A stretch of 64,000 bases of DNA from Microvirga antarctica (lineage in GTDB: Bacteria; Pseudomonadota; Alphaproteobacteria; Rhizobiales; Beijerinckiaceae), in contig NZ_JAGEMM010000002.1 of the NCBI RefSeq assembly GCF_017921815.1, positions 620,001 through 684,000 of the forward strand. Reading direction: 5' to 3'. Positions 1-9,334 of the stretch are shown piece by piece. The notes under the pieces are model-generated. The model ran no database searches. It worked only from the letters and a program-made list of their open reading frames with translations, and was not told where the DNA came from. Numbering within the stretch: the stretch's first letter is position 1; the number at the start of each line of letters is the position of its first letter. The position numbers and the translations under genes are program-made.

Positions 1-1
1 C

Positions 2-520
2 AACAACGAGATCTGCTACACCACCCGCGACTTCGTGTCGGACCAGGGCCAGCCGGTTCTGGCCGTCGCTCTATACGACGTGAAGGGCGGCCCGCAGGCC
101 CAGAAGATCGTCCGCTTCCTGATGCCGCTTGGCCTGCTCCTGCAGCCGGGCATCCGCTTCACGGTCGATCAGGGCCAGCCGACCGCTGGCCGCTACGCGG
201 TTTGCTTCCCCAACGGCTGCTTCGCCGAAGCACCGGTCAAGGACGATTTCATCGCGGCGCTGAAGAAGGGCGCGAACCTCAATGTGAGCGTCCAGAACCA
301 GGGCGGTCGTGAAGTGACCTTCGCGGTCCCGGCCGCTGGCTTCGCCAAGGCCTTCGACGGCCCGGCCATCGATCCGAAGGTGCTCGAAGAGCAGCAGAAG
401 AAGCTGCAGGAAGAGCTCGAGAAGAAGAGCGAAGAGCTTCGCAAGCAGCTCGGCGCAGGTGCCGCTCCCGCAGCGCCCGGCGCTCCGGCTGCTCCGGCAA
501 CGCCCGCTCCGAAGCCCTGA
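2..520 (+). CDS. Invasion-associated locus B (IalB) family protein, 5' truncated
   Basis: The reading frame is already open at base 2, so the N-terminus, including any signal peptide, lies outside the window. The visible part has the IalB-type core: an early Cys (NNEICYTTRDF), a long beta-rich stretch, and a central motif RYAVCFPNGCFAEAPV with two cysteines. IalB proteins are exported, mostly periplasmic or outer-membrane-associated proteins first noted in Bartonella invasion and widespread in Hyphomicrobiales. After the domain comes a charged heptad-like helix (about residues 125-155 of the visible part, rich in E, K, Q and L) and an Ala/Pro-rich tail. That tail suggests attachment to the envelope or oligomerisation (inference). 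A strong terminator follows 20 bases after the stop. Confidence 0.85.
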   Translation, partial: NNEICYTTRDFVSDQGQPVLAVALYDVKGGPQAQKIVRFLMPLGLLLQPGIRFTVDQGQPTAGRYAVCFPNGCFAEAPVKDDFIAALKKGANLNVSVQNQGGREVTFAVPAAGFAKAFDGPAIDPKVLEEQQKKLQEELEKKSEELRKQLGAGAAPAAPGAPAAPATPAPKP

Positions 521-540
521 TCGGACGTTCGACGAAACAC

Positions 541-573
541 AAAAAACGCCGGGCCTCGCGCCCGGCGTTTTTT
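541..573. terminator. Bidirectional intrinsic terminator
   Basis: A perfect 8-bp GC-rich stem (547-554 with 560-567) and 5-base loop are flanked by six A on the left and six T on the right. It can therefore terminate the ialB-like gene on the plus strand and hspQ on the minus strand. Confidence 0.9.
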
Positions 574-593
574 ATGGGGACCGCCCCGGCTTC

Positions 594-923
594 CTAGTGG
601 GCGAAAGTCGGCTTCGCCCGGTAGACCCCGCTTTCGTCGCGCACGAACAGGTCGGCGATCAGAGCGTTACGGAGCGGTTCGCGCGACGTGTCGGGCAACA
701 AATTCTGTTCCGACACATAGGCGACGTATTCGGTATCGGCGTTTTCGGCGAACAGATGGTAGAAGGGTTGCTCCTTGTGCGGCCGGATATTCTCCGGGAT
801 CGCCAGCCACCATTCTTCAGTATTGTCGAATTCGGGGTCCACATCGAAAATCAGGCCACGGAAATCGAACAATCTGTGTTTCACCACCTGGCCGATCGCG
901 AATCTCGCTGAACTAGCCTTCAT
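594..923 (-). CDS. hspQ: Heat shock protein HspQ / YccV-like hemimethylated-DNA-binding family
   Basis: The 109-residue product is a full-length YccV/HspQ-like small beta-barrel protein, with the characteristic start FAIGQVVKHRLFDFRGLIFDVDPEF, the WWLAIPEN segment and the QPFYHLFAEN and YVSEQNL motifs. In E. coli HspQ is a heat-induced factor that affects DnaA stability and acts as a Lon specificity enhancer; the same role here is inferred. The ATG at 923 was chosen over an in-frame ATG 39 bases upstream because AAGGAG lies about 10 bases before it and the family begins here. The gene converges on the ialB-like gene and shares its terminator. Confidence 0.88.
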   Translation of the reverse strand: MKASSARFAIGQVVKHRLFDFRGLIFDVDPEFDNTEEWWLAIPENIRPHKEQPFYHLFAENADTEYVAYVSEQNLLPDTSREPLRNALIADLFVRDESGVYRAKPTFAH

Positions 924-1173
924 TGGTCTTGACTCCTTGACCCGCATATAGAGGCAGCCCACTCAACCGCAAACCTGCTTTGCCTCACGTTATGGCGAGG
1001 GCGTTAACGAACCGCACAAGCCTTGGCGGCCCCTTGGGCCTTCCGGACCGGTCATGCGCCCTTACGACGCAAGGCCTGCAAACGCGGAACGGGGGACGGG
1101 CGCCAACCGGGATTGTGGTACGCGCGGAAACTCGTCAGAAGAATGCCGTCACCCCCGTCGCGCGGAGCCGCCG

Positions 1174-2142
1174 ATGTCCGATTTAATCGGGCTTTTCAAT
1201 CTGCTAGCCCCCTTTTTCGGCCTCATCGGACTCGGATTCTTCTGCGGCAAGGTCGTGAAGCAGCCGGAGGCCGGGCTCGCGTGGATGCAGTTCTTCCTGA
1301 TCTACGTCGCCCTGCCGTGCCTGTTCTTCCGCCTCATCGCCGACAAGCCCCTGGACGAGTTGGCAAACTGGCCCTTCATCGCGGGAACCACACTGGCGAC
1401 GTTCCTTGTCTTCGTGTCGGCCTTCACGATCGGCTGGCGGCAGACACGCGACCTGCCCCAGGCGGTGATGCAGGGGGTGGCGGGGTCCTATTCAAACATC
1501 GGCTATATGGGTCCGCCCCTGGTGCTCGGTGCCATCGGGATCGCGGCCAGCGCGCCGGTGGTGCTGATCTTCGTGTTCGACAATCTGCTCCTGTTCTCAC
1601 TCGTGCCGCTCCTGATGTCAGTGGCCGGGGTCGAGCGCCTGAGCGTCGGGGCGACGATCCGCAGGATCGCCTGGCGGATCGTGACCCACCCCTTCAACGT
1701 GGCAACGGCCTTGGGCATTGCGGCGAGCTACTTTCACCTGCGCCTGCCGCAGGCCGCCGATCAGATGGTCAATTGGCTCTCCGGCGCTGCCGCACCCTGT
1801 GCCCTGTTCATCCTGGGCGTGACGGTCGCCATGCGCCCGCTCTGGCGGATTCCCGACGGGGTGCCGGCTCTCGCGGCGATCAAGCTCATCCTGCACCCGC
1901 TTCTGGTCTGGGTGCTGCTGTCCGCCATCGGCGATTTCGGTGCGGTCTGGACCTATGCGGCCATCACCATGGCGGCGCTGCCGCCGGCGCTGAACATCTT
2001 CGTGGTGGCAACCCAGTACGATGTCGGCGTCGAGCGCGCCTCCGCCTGCGTGCTGATCGGCACGATTGCGTCTGTCGCCACCCTGACGGCGGTTCTCTAC
2101 GTCATCCGGATCGGAAGCCTGCCCTACGACCTGTTTCCGTAG
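1174..2142 (+). CDS. AEC (auxin efflux carrier) family transporter
   Basis: The 322-residue product is strongly hydrophobic with about ten membrane segments and matches the AEC/PIN-like carrier family. It shows the N-terminal half LGFFCGKV and IYVALPCLFFRLIAD, the conserved SYSNIGYMGPPL motif after the fourth helix, and a C-terminal repeat ending in PPALNIFVVATQYDVG. Bacterial AEC proteins export or exchange small organic acids such as malate; the substrate here cannot be told. The ATG at 1174, with GGAG 8 bases upstream, matches the family start; longer in-frame starts add a non-homologous Arg-rich leader. It converges on the UbiH-like gene with a 2-base gap. Confidence 0.85.
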   Translation: MSDLIGLFNLLAPFFGLIGLGFFCGKVVKQPEAGLAWMQFFLIYVALPCLFFRLIADKPLDELANWPFIAGTTLATFLVFVSAFTIGWRQTRDLPQAVMQGVAGSYSNIGYMGPPLVLGAIGIAASAPVVLIFVFDNLLLFSLVPLLMSVAGVERLSVGATIRRIAWRIVTHPFNVATALGIAASYFHLRLPQAADQMVNWLSGAAAPCALFILGVTVAMRPLWRIPDGVPALAAIKLILHPLLVWVLLSAIGDFGAVWTYAAITMAALPPALNIFVVATQYDVGVERASACVLIGTIASVATLTAVLYVIRIGSLPYDLFP

Positions 2143-2144
2143 GT

Positions 2145-3347
2145 CTACACCGCCGCCTGCATGAGCCGCGGCGTCCCCATCCGCGGCAGCACGCCTTCCC
2201 GCATCACGGCACGTCGGAGGGGGCCGATGGTGGCAAGGCCGAGAAGGCCTGCCCCGCGCATGAAATCTAGCGGGAGGTAGCCACTGAGAAGGGTCCGGTT
2301 GAGCCCGTCCACCGCGGCAGTCCGCAGGCGGACGTCGATGTCACGGCCGCGCTGATACCGACGCAGCGCGTTCGAGGAGCCGGGATCTTCGCCCTCGTCG
2401 CCGGCATCGATCACTGCGTCTCTCAGGGCCGCAACGTCGCGCAGGCCGAGATTCAGTCCCTGCGCCCCGATGGGCGGGAAAACGTGGGCCGCCTCGCCGA
2501 CGAGGGCCAGCCGTGCAGCGGTGAAGCGGTCAACCGCCATTCCGGTCATGGGAAACGATCCGCGCGGCCCGTCGATTCGCATCGCGCCGAGAACCGATTG
2601 GGCCTGCCGCTCGATCCGTAAGGCCAGGGCCGCGTCGTGGAGGGCCGAGAGTTCCGACGCGTGCTCTGGGCTCGTCACCCACACGAGGCTCGACCGGTGT
2701 CCGGGCAGGGGAACGAGGGTGAAGGGTCCGTGACGGGTGTGAAATTCCGTCGACGTCTCCCGATGGGGCCGGACATGGGCGAGGATCGCGGTGACGGCCG
2801 TCTGCGGGTAGGACCACGTGCGGCCTTCGATCCCGGCCTCCTCGCGCAGACGCGAGCGTCGCCCGTCGGCAGCCACGATCAGCTTCCCGGCAATCGACCC
2901 GCCGTCCCCCAACGTCACATGGGCAAGTTCGCTGTCGCCGGAGTGGGAACTGGCCTGACCGTCGATGAGGGTCAGGCCCTCGCGCGACCGCGCGGCCTCC
3001 GCCAGGATTTCCACGAAGTCCGCGTTCTCGATATTGAAACCGAAGGCGGGAAGGTCGATCTCGGAGGCCCTGAAGGCCACCGGCGGCGGCCGAAAGAGGC
3101 TTCCCGTATCGTCGATGATCCGCATCGTCTCGAGGGGCGCGGCGTGATTGGCGATGGCGGGCCAAAGCCCCAGCGCTTCCAAGAAACGGACCGATCCGTT
3201 GAGCAGGGCCACCGTGCGACCATCGCGAGGCGAATCGAGGGGGCCGATGAGGGCGGTCCGATAACCATCGCGGGCAAAGGCGAGACCGGCCGCAAGTCCT
3301 GCCGCGCCTGCGCCGACGATCACAATCTCGAAGTGTCGATCCGACAT
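2145..3347 (-). CDS. UbiH/UbiF/VisC-family FAD-dependent hydroxylase
   Basis: This is a 400-residue flavoprotein monooxygenase. It has an N-terminal Rossmann FAD motif (VIVGAGAAGLAAGLAFARDG, about residues 8-27), a mid-protein DGRRSRLR signature of NAD(P)H/FAD hydroxylases, and the second FAD motif LVGEAAHVFPPIGAQGLN near residue 290, typical of ubiquinone-biosynthesis hydroxylases. It probably hydroxylates the ubiquinone ring at the membrane; which position (C5, C6 or C1) cannot be assigned from sequence. The ATG at 3347 is preceded by a purine-rich GAGAGAGGG. It is divergent from the BMP transporter operon, with about 220 bases between them. Confidence 0.8.
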   Translation of the reverse strand: MSDRHFEIVIVGAGAAGLAAGLAFARDGYRTALIGPLDSPRDGRTVALLNGSVRFLEALGLWPAIANHAAPLETMRIIDDTGSLFRPPPVAFRASEIDLPAFGFNIENADFVEILAEAARSREGLTLIDGQASSHSGDSELAHVTLGDGGSIAGKLIVAADGRRSRLREEAGIEGRTWSYPQTAVTAILAHVRPHRETSTEFHTRHGPFTLVPLPGHRSSLVWVTSPEHASELSALHDAALALRIERQAQSVLGAMRIDGPRGSFPMTGMAVDRFTAARLALVGEAAHVFPPIGAQGLNLGLRDVAALRDAVIDAGDEGEDPGSSNALRRYQRGRDIDVRLRTAAVDGLNRTLLSGYLPLDFMRGAGLLGLATIGPLRRAVMREGVLPRMGTPRLMQAAV

Positions 3348-3567
3348 GCTGCCCTCTCTCTCAGGCACGCCCAGCATTCGATCAAGGGGTGCTTGCCAAC
3401 GCACCATAATCGATGCATTCGCCATTGCCGATGAGTGTGCCTGATCCCTATGATCGCATCGTCGCGCGATGTCGATGCCGGATCTGGCGCAAGCATCGCG
3501 TTCAATACAGCCGTCAACATCCTCCCGCAAAAGCCGTCTTTCACCTTTTCAGTCAGAGTTTCAGTGC

Positions 3568-5118
3568 GTGAAGGAAGACCTTTCAACAGCGACACGGCCC
3601 CTCGTCGAACTGCGCGGGATCAGCAAGCGTTACGGTGACCTTCTGGCCAATGACGGCATCGACATTGCCATCCGGCCAGGGGAAATCCATGCCTTGCTGG
3701 GCGAGAACGGGGCAGGCAAATCGACCCTCGTCAAGATCATGTACGGCGTGGTGGAACCGACCGCGGGCGAGATCCTGTGGGAGGGGCGACCCGTCGCCAT
3801 CGCGTCGCCGGTGCAGGCGCGGGACCTCGGCATCGGCATGGTGTTCCAGCACTTTTCCCTGTTCGACGAACTGACCGTCGCTGAAAACATCGCGGTGGCT
3901 CTGTCGGACACCTGGACCCTGTCGGCGGTGCGCGCCAAGCTCGGCGACATCTCCCGCAATTACGGACTGGCGCTGGAAGCCGACCGGGCGGTCTGGACCC
4001 TGTCGGCCGGCGAGCGGCAGCGCATCGAGATCGTCCGCTGCCTGCTGCAGGAGCCGCGCCTTCTCATTCTCGACGAGCCGACATCGGTGCTGACGCCGCA
4101 GGAGGCCGAGCATCTGTTCGTGACCCTCGACAAGCTGTCGGCGGAGGGCGTGTCGATCCTCTACATTTCCCACAAGCTGGAAGAGGTGAGGCGGCTCTGC
4201 CAGACTGCCACGATCCTGCGCGCCGGCAAGGTGGTGGCCTCGATCGACCCGCGCCAGCGCAGCGCCCGCGAGATCGCGGCCCTGATGGTCGGCGCGGAGG
4301 TCGGCGATGTCCGCAGTACCGCGCCGCATGTGCCCAAGGGCGAGATGCTCCAGGTGAACAGCCTGTCGCTGCCGGCCGATTCCGTGCACGGACTTGCGCT
4401 GAAGGATATCGATCTGGTGGCCCGCGCCGGAGAGGTGGTGGGGATTGCGGGCGTTGCCGGTAACGGACAGAGCGAGCTGTTTGCTGCCCTTTCCGGCGAG
4501 CGTGTCGCCGCGAGCAACGCCGCCATCGTCATCGCGGGCCGCCCGTGCGGCCTTGCCGGCATCGATGCAAGGCGGCGGCTGGGGGCGGCCTTCGTGCCAG
4601 AGGAGCGGCTCGGCCACGCCGCCGCACCCACCCACAGCCTCAGTGAAAACACCTTGATTTCGCACGCGGCCGCCGAGGTCAGTCGGTCCGGCTTCATCCT
4701 CCTGCGGGCCGCGCGCCGGTTCGCCCGGTCGATCATCGAAAGCTTCGACGTGCGCATGTCGGGGCCGGATCCGCAGGCGCGCAAGCTGTCGGGCGGCAAC
4801 CTGCAAAAATTCGTCATCGGCCGGGAGATGATCCGCCGTCCCGCGGTTCTGGTGGTCGACCAGCCCACCTGGGGCGTCGATGCGGGCGCGGCGCGGCTCA
4901 TCCGCCAGGCCATCGTCGATCTGGCAACCGCAGGCAGCGCCGTCATCGTCATCAGCCAGGACCTCGACGAACTGTTCGAGATCGCCGACCGCATGTCCGT
5001 CATCCACCAGGGGCATCTGAGCCCCCTCAAGCCGATCTCGGCCTGGACGCGGGAAAGCGTCGGCCTGGAAATGCTGGGCGTGGCCGGATCGTCCCACGAG
5101 GCTGCCCATGCGCATTGA
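3568..5118 (+). CDS. BMP-type ABC transporter, tandem ATP-binding protein
   Basis: The 516-residue product carries two fused ABC ATPase domains, as in the simple-sugar/nucleoside class. The first has Walker A GENGAGKST, signature LSAGERQR and Walker B LLILDEPTSVLTP. The second has a degenerate Walker A (GVAGNGQSE), signature LSGGNLQKF and Walker B VLVVDQPTWGVD, as is usual in this class. It energises uptake through the two permeases that follow. The frame is open further upstream, but homology starts near residue 10, so a GTG at 3568 is the best start; no strong ribosome site is visible and the start is uncertain. The stop overlaps the next gene by 11 bases. Confidence 0.9.
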   Translation: MKEDLSTATRPLVELRGISKRYGDLLANDGIDIAIRPGEIHALLGENGAGKSTLVKIMYGVVEPTAGEILWEGRPVAIASPVQARDLGIGMVFQHFSLFDELTVAENIAVALSDTWTLSAVRAKLGDISRNYGLALEADRAVWTLSAGERQRIEIVRCLLQEPRLLILDEPTSVLTPQEAEHLFVTLDKLSAEGVSILYISHKLEEVRRLCQTATILRAGKVVASIDPRQRSAREIAALMVGAEVGDVRSTAPHVPKGEMLQVNSLSLPADSVHGLALKDIDLVARAGEVVGIAGVAGNGQSELFAALSGERVAASNAAIVIAGRPCGLAGIDARRRLGAAFVPEERLGHAAAPTHSLSENTLISHAAAEVSRSGFILLRAARRFARSIIESFDVRMSGPDPQARKLSGGNLQKFVIGREMIRRPAVLVVDQPTWGVDAGAARLIRQAIVDLATAGSAVIVISQDLDELFEIADRMSVIHQGHLSPLKPISAWTRESVGLEMLGVAGSSHEAAHAH

Positions 5119-6184
5119 ATTGTCTCCCCGCGCGTCGGTCTCACCGATCTGGCGCGCCATTGCGCCGGTGCTTGCCTTCGTGACCGCGTTCCTGATCGCC
5201 GGCTTCGTCATCTGGCTGATGGGCCGATCGCCGATCGCGGCGTTTCAGGTCTACGTCAGCCAGCCCTTGAGCGACCCGTGGGCGCTGCAGGAAATTCTCG
5301 TCAAGGCGACGCCGCTCGCGCTCATTGCCATCGGCCTGTCCTACTGCTTCCGCGCCAATCTGTGGAATATCGGCGCCGAAGGCCAGTATGTGATCGGCGC
5401 GGTGGTTGGCAGCTGGATCGCGCTCAAGACTCACGGCACCGATGCGGGGGCCTGGGTGCTGCCGGCGATGCTGGCGGCCGGCATTCTCGGCGGCGCGCTC
5501 TATGGCCTGATCCCGGCCTTTCTCAAAACGCGGTTCGGCGTCAACGAAATCCTGACGAGCCTGATGCTCGTCTACATCGCCCAACTCGTCCTCGATTATC
5601 TGGTGCGCGGACCGTGGCGCGACCCGAAGGGTTTCAACTTTCCGCAATCCGTGACCTTCGATCCGGCAGCGACCCTGCCGCCGATCTTCGACGCCGGGCG
5701 GGTGCATTATGGGGCGGTGTTTGCGGCCGTTGCGGTTCTCGTCACCGCCGTGGTCCTCGGCCGCACCCTGTTCGGCTATCGGCTGCGCCTCACCGGCGAT
5801 GCCCCGCGCGCCGCGCGCTTTGCCGGGTTCAGCGCCAAGACCACCACGCTGGCGGTCTTTGCCATCTCGGGCGGCCTTGCGGGGCTCGCGGGGATTTCCG
5901 AGGTCGCGGGCCAGATCGGCCAGTTGCAGCCCTCCATCTCGCCCGGCTACGGGTTTACGGCCATCACGGTGGCCTATCTCGGCCGGCTCAATCCCATTGG
6001 AATTCTCGTTGCCGCGCTGGTGGTCTCGCTGACCTTCATCGGCGGGGAGAGCGCGCAGATCATGCTCAAGCTGCCGCTCGATCTCACGCAGGCGTTCCAG
6101 GGCATCCTGCTGCTGTGCGTGCTTGCCGCCGACGCGCTGGTGAGCAACCGTGTCCGTATCGTCAGCCGGGGAGGCGTCCGATGA
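5108..6184 (+). CDS. BMP-type ABC transporter permease 1
   Basis: The 358-residue membrane protein belongs to the branched-chain/simple-sugar permease family (BPD_transp_2, YufP-like). It has an N-terminal helix, the family motif SYCFRANLWNIGAEGQYVIG, and the cytoplasmic-loop motif KTRFGVNEILTSLML. The C-terminus holds GYGFTAITVAYLGRLNPIGI, which is diagnostic of nucleoside-type permeases. The start overlaps the ATPase gene by 11 bases and the stop overlaps the next permease by 4 bases, so translation is probably coupled. Substrate class is inferred as nucleosides or a related purine/sugar from the family. Confidence 0.9.
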   Translation: MRIELSPRASVSPIWRAIAPVLAFVTAFLIAGFVIWLMGRSPIAAFQVYVSQPLSDPWALQEILVKATPLALIAIGLSYCFRANLWNIGAEGQYVIGAVVGSWIALKTHGTDAGAWVLPAMLAAGILGGALYGLIPAFLKTRFGVNEILTSLMLVYIAQLVLDYLVRGPWRDPKGFNFPQSVTFDPAATLPPIFDAGRVHYGAVFAAVAVLVTAVVLGRTLFGYRLRLTGDAPRAARFAGFSAKTTTLAVFAISGGLAGLAGISEVAGQIGQLQPSISPGYGFTAITVAYLGRLNPIGILVAALVVSLTFIGGESAQIMLKLPLDLTQAFQGILLLCVLAADALVSNRVRIVSRGGVR

Positions 6185-7098
6185 CCACCTTTGAGGCCAT
6201 CCTGCTCACCATCGTCACGGCCTCCACGCCGCTCCTGATCGCTTCGCTCGGGGAACTGGTGGCGGAGCGCTCCGGCGTTCTCAACCTCGGCGTCGAGGGC
6301 ATGATGGCGATGGGCGCGGCCTGCAGCTTTGCTGCTGCCGTCACCTTCAACTCGACCGCCATCGGGGTCGGGGCCGGTGTTCTGGCGGGAGCCGTCATGG
6401 CGGCTTTGTTCGCGCTGGTGGTGCTGGGCTTTGCCGCCAACCAGGTGGGTTCGGGGCTGGCGGTGACGATTTTCGGGCTGGGTCTGTCCGGGCTTATCGG
6501 AGCCCCCTTCGTCGGCGCGCGGCGCGATCCGGTAGCCCCCCTTCATCTTCCGGGCCTCACGGATCTGCCGGTGATCGGCCGCCTCTTTTTTGGGCAGGAC
6601 CTGTTCGTCTATGGGTCGCTGGTGCTCACACTCGCGGTCGCGCTCTATCTCAACCGGACCCGCGCCGGGCTGATCCTGCGCTCCATCGGCGAGAACCATG
6701 CCTCGGCCCACGGCCTCGGGCTGCCGGTTCTGAAGACGCGGTTTCTCGCGATCCTGTTCGGCGGCGCCTGCGCGGGTCTGGCGGGAGCCTATCTGTCCCT
6801 TGTCTACACACGCTTCTGGTCCCCCGGCATGACCGCCGGGCGCGGCTGGATCGCGCTGGCGCTCGTCGTCTTTGCGGCCTGGCGTCCGAAATGGGTGCTC
6901 ATCGGGGCTTACGTGTTCGGGGCCGCGACGGTGCTGCAGCTCCACGCCCAGGCCGCGCAATTCGGTGTGCCGTCGCAATTGCTGTCGGCCGTGCCGTATC
7001 TCGCCACGATCCTGGCGCTCCTTCTTCTGTCGCTGCGACACGGCCGGGCGATCGGCACGCCCGGCTCGCTGGGTGTGCCGTTCGTGCCTGACCGATAG
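6181..7098 (+). CDS. BMP-type ABC transporter permease 2
   Basis: This 305-residue permease is the YufQ-like partner of the preceding one. It contains the family motifs ASLGELVAERSGVLNLGVEG near the N-terminus, GSGLAVTIFGLGLSGL mid-protein and the C-terminal GRGWIALALVVFAAWRP. The ATG lies inside an ATGA overlap with the upstream stop. Together the two permeases would form the heterodimeric membrane pore of the importer. Confidence 0.9.
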   Translation: MTTFEAILLTIVTASTPLLIASLGELVAERSGVLNLGVEGMMAMGAACSFAAAVTFNSTAIGVGAGVLAGAVMAALFALVVLGFAANQVGSGLAVTIFGLGLSGLIGAPFVGARRDPVAPLHLPGLTDLPVIGRLFFGQDLFVYGSLVLTLAVALYLNRTRAGLILRSIGENHASAHGLGLPVLKTRFLAILFGGACAGLAGAYLSLVYTRFWSPGMTAGRGWIALALVVFAAWRPKWVLIGAYVFGAATVLQLHAQAAQFGVPSQLLSAVPYLATILALLLLSLRHGRAIGTPGSLGVPFVPDR

Positions 7099-7192
7099 GC
7101 ACAGCGGTGCTATTGTCATCACTGCGCAATGTTGCGGCAAGACCCGCGACCTGCGAGAAATAACGCCACTGTCGAATCCTAGGGAAGCAAGC

Positions 7193-8269
7193 ATGTCGTC
7201 ACGAACCCTTATTGGCGCCCTGGTGGGAGCGGCCGCTCTCGCATTCTCAGCTGGCGGCGCGGACGCCCAGCAGAAGCTGAAAGTCGGCTTCATCTATGTG
7301 GGCCCGGTGGGCGACCACGGCTGGAGCTACCAGCACGATGTGGGCCGCAAGGCGATCGAGAAGGCCTTCGGCGACAATGTCGAGACGACCTACGTGGAAA
7401 GCGTGCCGGAAGCGGATTCCGAACGGGCGATCGAACAACTCGCCCGTACGGGCCATGGGCTGATCTTCACCACGTCCTTCGGCTTCATGGAGCCGACCCT
7501 GAAGGTCGCCAAGAAGTACCCCAACATCAAATTCGAACACGCGACCGGTTTCAAACGGGCACCGAACCTGTCCACCTATGCGGCCAAGTTCCACGAAGGC
7601 CGCTACGTCATTGGCCAGATCGCCGGCAAGATGACCAAGAGCGGCACCATCGGCTATGTGGGCGCTTTCCCGATCCCCGAAGTCGTGGCCGGCATCAACT
7701 CGTATTTTCTCGGCGCGCAGTCGGTCAATCCGGGCGTCAAGCTGAAGGTGGTGTGGGCCAATTCCTGGTACGACCCTGCCAAGGAAGCCGATGCCGGCAA
7801 GGCCCTCCTCGATCAGGGTGTCGATGTCCTCGCCCAGCACACCGACAGCCCGGCCCCGCTCCAGGCGGCCGAGGCCCGTGGCAAGTTCGGTTTCGGACAG
7901 GCCTCCGACATGGAGCGCTTTGCCCCCAAGGCCCAGCTGACGGCGATCGTCGACAACTGGTCGGATTACTACGTGGCCCGCACGAAGGCGGTTCTCGACG
8001 GCACCTGGAAGTCGGAAGATCTCTGGGGCGGGTTCGACAAGGGCATGGTCGTCATGTCGCCGTTCAAGAACATGCCGGACGACGTGAAGAAGCTCGCCGA
8101 GGAAACCGAAGCCGCGATCAAGGCCGGCACCCTCAACCCGTTCAAGTGCCCCATCGTCAAGCAGGACGGGACCACGGTTGAGTGCAAGGGCAACGGCGCC
8201 CTGTCGGACGAGCAGGTGCTTGGCATGAACTTCTACGTGAAGGGCATCGATGACAAGCTGCCGCAATAA
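7193..8269 (+). CDS. BMP-family ABC transporter substrate-binding protein
   Basis: The 358-residue product has a Sec signal peptide ending at about residue 26 (AFSAGGADAQ) followed by a BMP/PnrA-like periplasmic binding domain: KVGFIYVGPVGDHGWSYQHD, the repeated DSERAIEQLA region and GYVGAFPIPEVVAGINSY. BMP proteins bind nucleosides in studied cases. GGGA lies 8 bases before the ATG. The gene is separated from the permeases by 94 bases with no terminator, and it completes the importer. Putting the binding protein last is common for this transporter type. Confidence 0.9.
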   Translation: MSSRTLIGALVGAAALAFSAGGADAQQKLKVGFIYVGPVGDHGWSYQHDVGRKAIEKAFGDNVETTYVESVPEADSERAIEQLARTGHGLIFTTSFGFMEPTLKVAKKYPNIKFEHATGFKRAPNLSTYAAKFHEGRYVIGQIAGKMTKSGTIGYVGAFPIPEVVAGINSYFLGAQSVNPGVKLKVVWANSWYDPAKEADAGKALLDQGVDVLAQHTDSPAPLQAAEARGKFGFGQASDMERFAPKAQLTAIVDNWSDYYVARTKAVLDGTWKSEDLWGGFDKGMVVMSPFKNMPDDVKKLAEETEAAIKAGTLNPFKCPIVKQDGTTVECKGNGALSDEQVLGMNFYVKGIDDKLPQ

Positions 8270-8281
8270 GCGGCCCGAAAG

Positions 8282-9334
8282 CTATTCCACCGGCGGCGGA
8301 TAGAGATGTTCGCCGCCGCGATGATCCGTAATGGCATAGCGGCCGTCTGCGGTCGGTGTGACCCGGGAGGCGGCGAGTTCCGCCTTGCCGTGGCCGCCCG
8401 GCAGATCGAGAATGTAGGTCGGCTGGCAGAGCCCGGAGATCCGGCCGCGCAGGCCCGCCACCAAAGCCTGTCCTTCCGCAATCGAAAGCCGGAAATGGCC
8501 GGTGCCCGGCGCAAGGTCCGGATGGTGGAGATAATACGGCTTGATCCGCGTCTCGACGAAGGCGCGCATGAGATCCGCCAGCACGTCCGGATCGTCATTG
8601 ACGCCGCGCAACAGCACCGACTGGCTCACCATCACGATTCCCGCATCCACCAGACGCGCACAGGCTGCGCGCGCCTGTGCGGTGAGTTCGCGCGGATGAT
8701 TGGCGTGGAGCGCCACATAGGTGGTCTTGCCGCTCGCCTTGAGGGCATCGACGAGGTCTAGATCCACATGATCGGGATCGACCACCGGGACCCGTGTGTG
8801 AAACCGGACGATTTTCACATGGTCGATGGCGCGCAGCCGCCGCATGATCTCCGCGATCCGGCGCGGCGACAGCACCAGCGGGTCGCCGCCCGTCAGGATC
8901 ACCTCCCAGATCTCGGAATGGGCTGCGATATAGGCGAAAGCCGCCTCCATGGCGTCGGGTGACAGGGTTCCCAAGCCTTGCGGCCCGACCATCTCGCGCC
9001 GGAAGCAGAAGCGGCAATAGACCGGGCACACATGCACGGCCTTCAGCAGCACGCGATCCGGATAGCGGTGGACGATCCCTTCGACGGGGCTGTGGGCGAA
9101 ATCGCCGATCGGGTCGGGACGCTCATCGAGGGTGCTGATCAATTCATCGAGCTGGGGCACGAATTGCCGGGCGATCGGGTCGTGCGGGTCCGACGGGTCG
9201 ATCAGCGCCGCCATGGCCGGGCTGATCGCCACCGCGTAGCGCTCGGCGACGCGGTCAATCGCGCTTTCACGCTCCGGTGCGACAAGTCCCGCCGCAACCA
9301 TCGCAGCGCCGTTTCGCAGGGTTGGGGCGTTCAT
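8282..9334 (-). CDS. epmB: EF-P beta-lysylation protein EpmB (lysine 2,3-aminomutase-like radical SAM)
   Basis: The 350-residue radical SAM enzyme has its CxxxCxxC cluster at C103, C107 and C110 (HVCPVYCRFCFRRE), and the KamA-family motifs EVILTGGDPLVLSP and HTRVPVVDP. In characterised bacteria EpmB converts L-alpha-lysine to R-beta-lysine, which EpmA ligates to elongation factor P. It is shorter than clostridial lysine 2,3-aminomutase, as expected for EpmB. The start overlaps the stop of epmA by 4 bases, so the two are co-translated. The pairing with epmA and the divergent efp gene supports the assignment strongly. Confidence 0.92.
   Translation of the reverse strand: MNAPTLRNGAAMVAAGLVAPERESAIDRVAERYAVAISPAMAALIDPSDPHDPIARQFVPQLDELISTLDERPDPIGDFAHSPVEGIVHRYPDRVLLKAVHVCPVYCRFCFRREMVGPQGLGTLSPDAMEAAFAYIAAHSEIWEVILTGGDPLVLSPRRIAEIMRRLRAIDHVKIVRFHTRVPVVDPDHVDLDLVDALKASGKTTYVALHANHPRELTAQARAACARLVDAGIVMVSQSVLLRGVNDDPDVLADLMRAFVETRIKPYYLHHPDLAPGTGHFRLSIAEGQALVAGLRGRISGLCQPTYILDLPGGHGKAELAASRVTPTADGRYAITDHRGGEHLYPPPVE

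Noticed and set aside
3583..5211. A 542-codon minus-strand frame
   Set aside because: It lies opposite the tandem ABC ATPase gene and shows no protein family features.
5278..6180. Upstream extension of the second BMP permease frame
   Set aside because: The region is coding in another frame for permease 1, and permease 2 homology begins at the ATG in the ATGA overlap.
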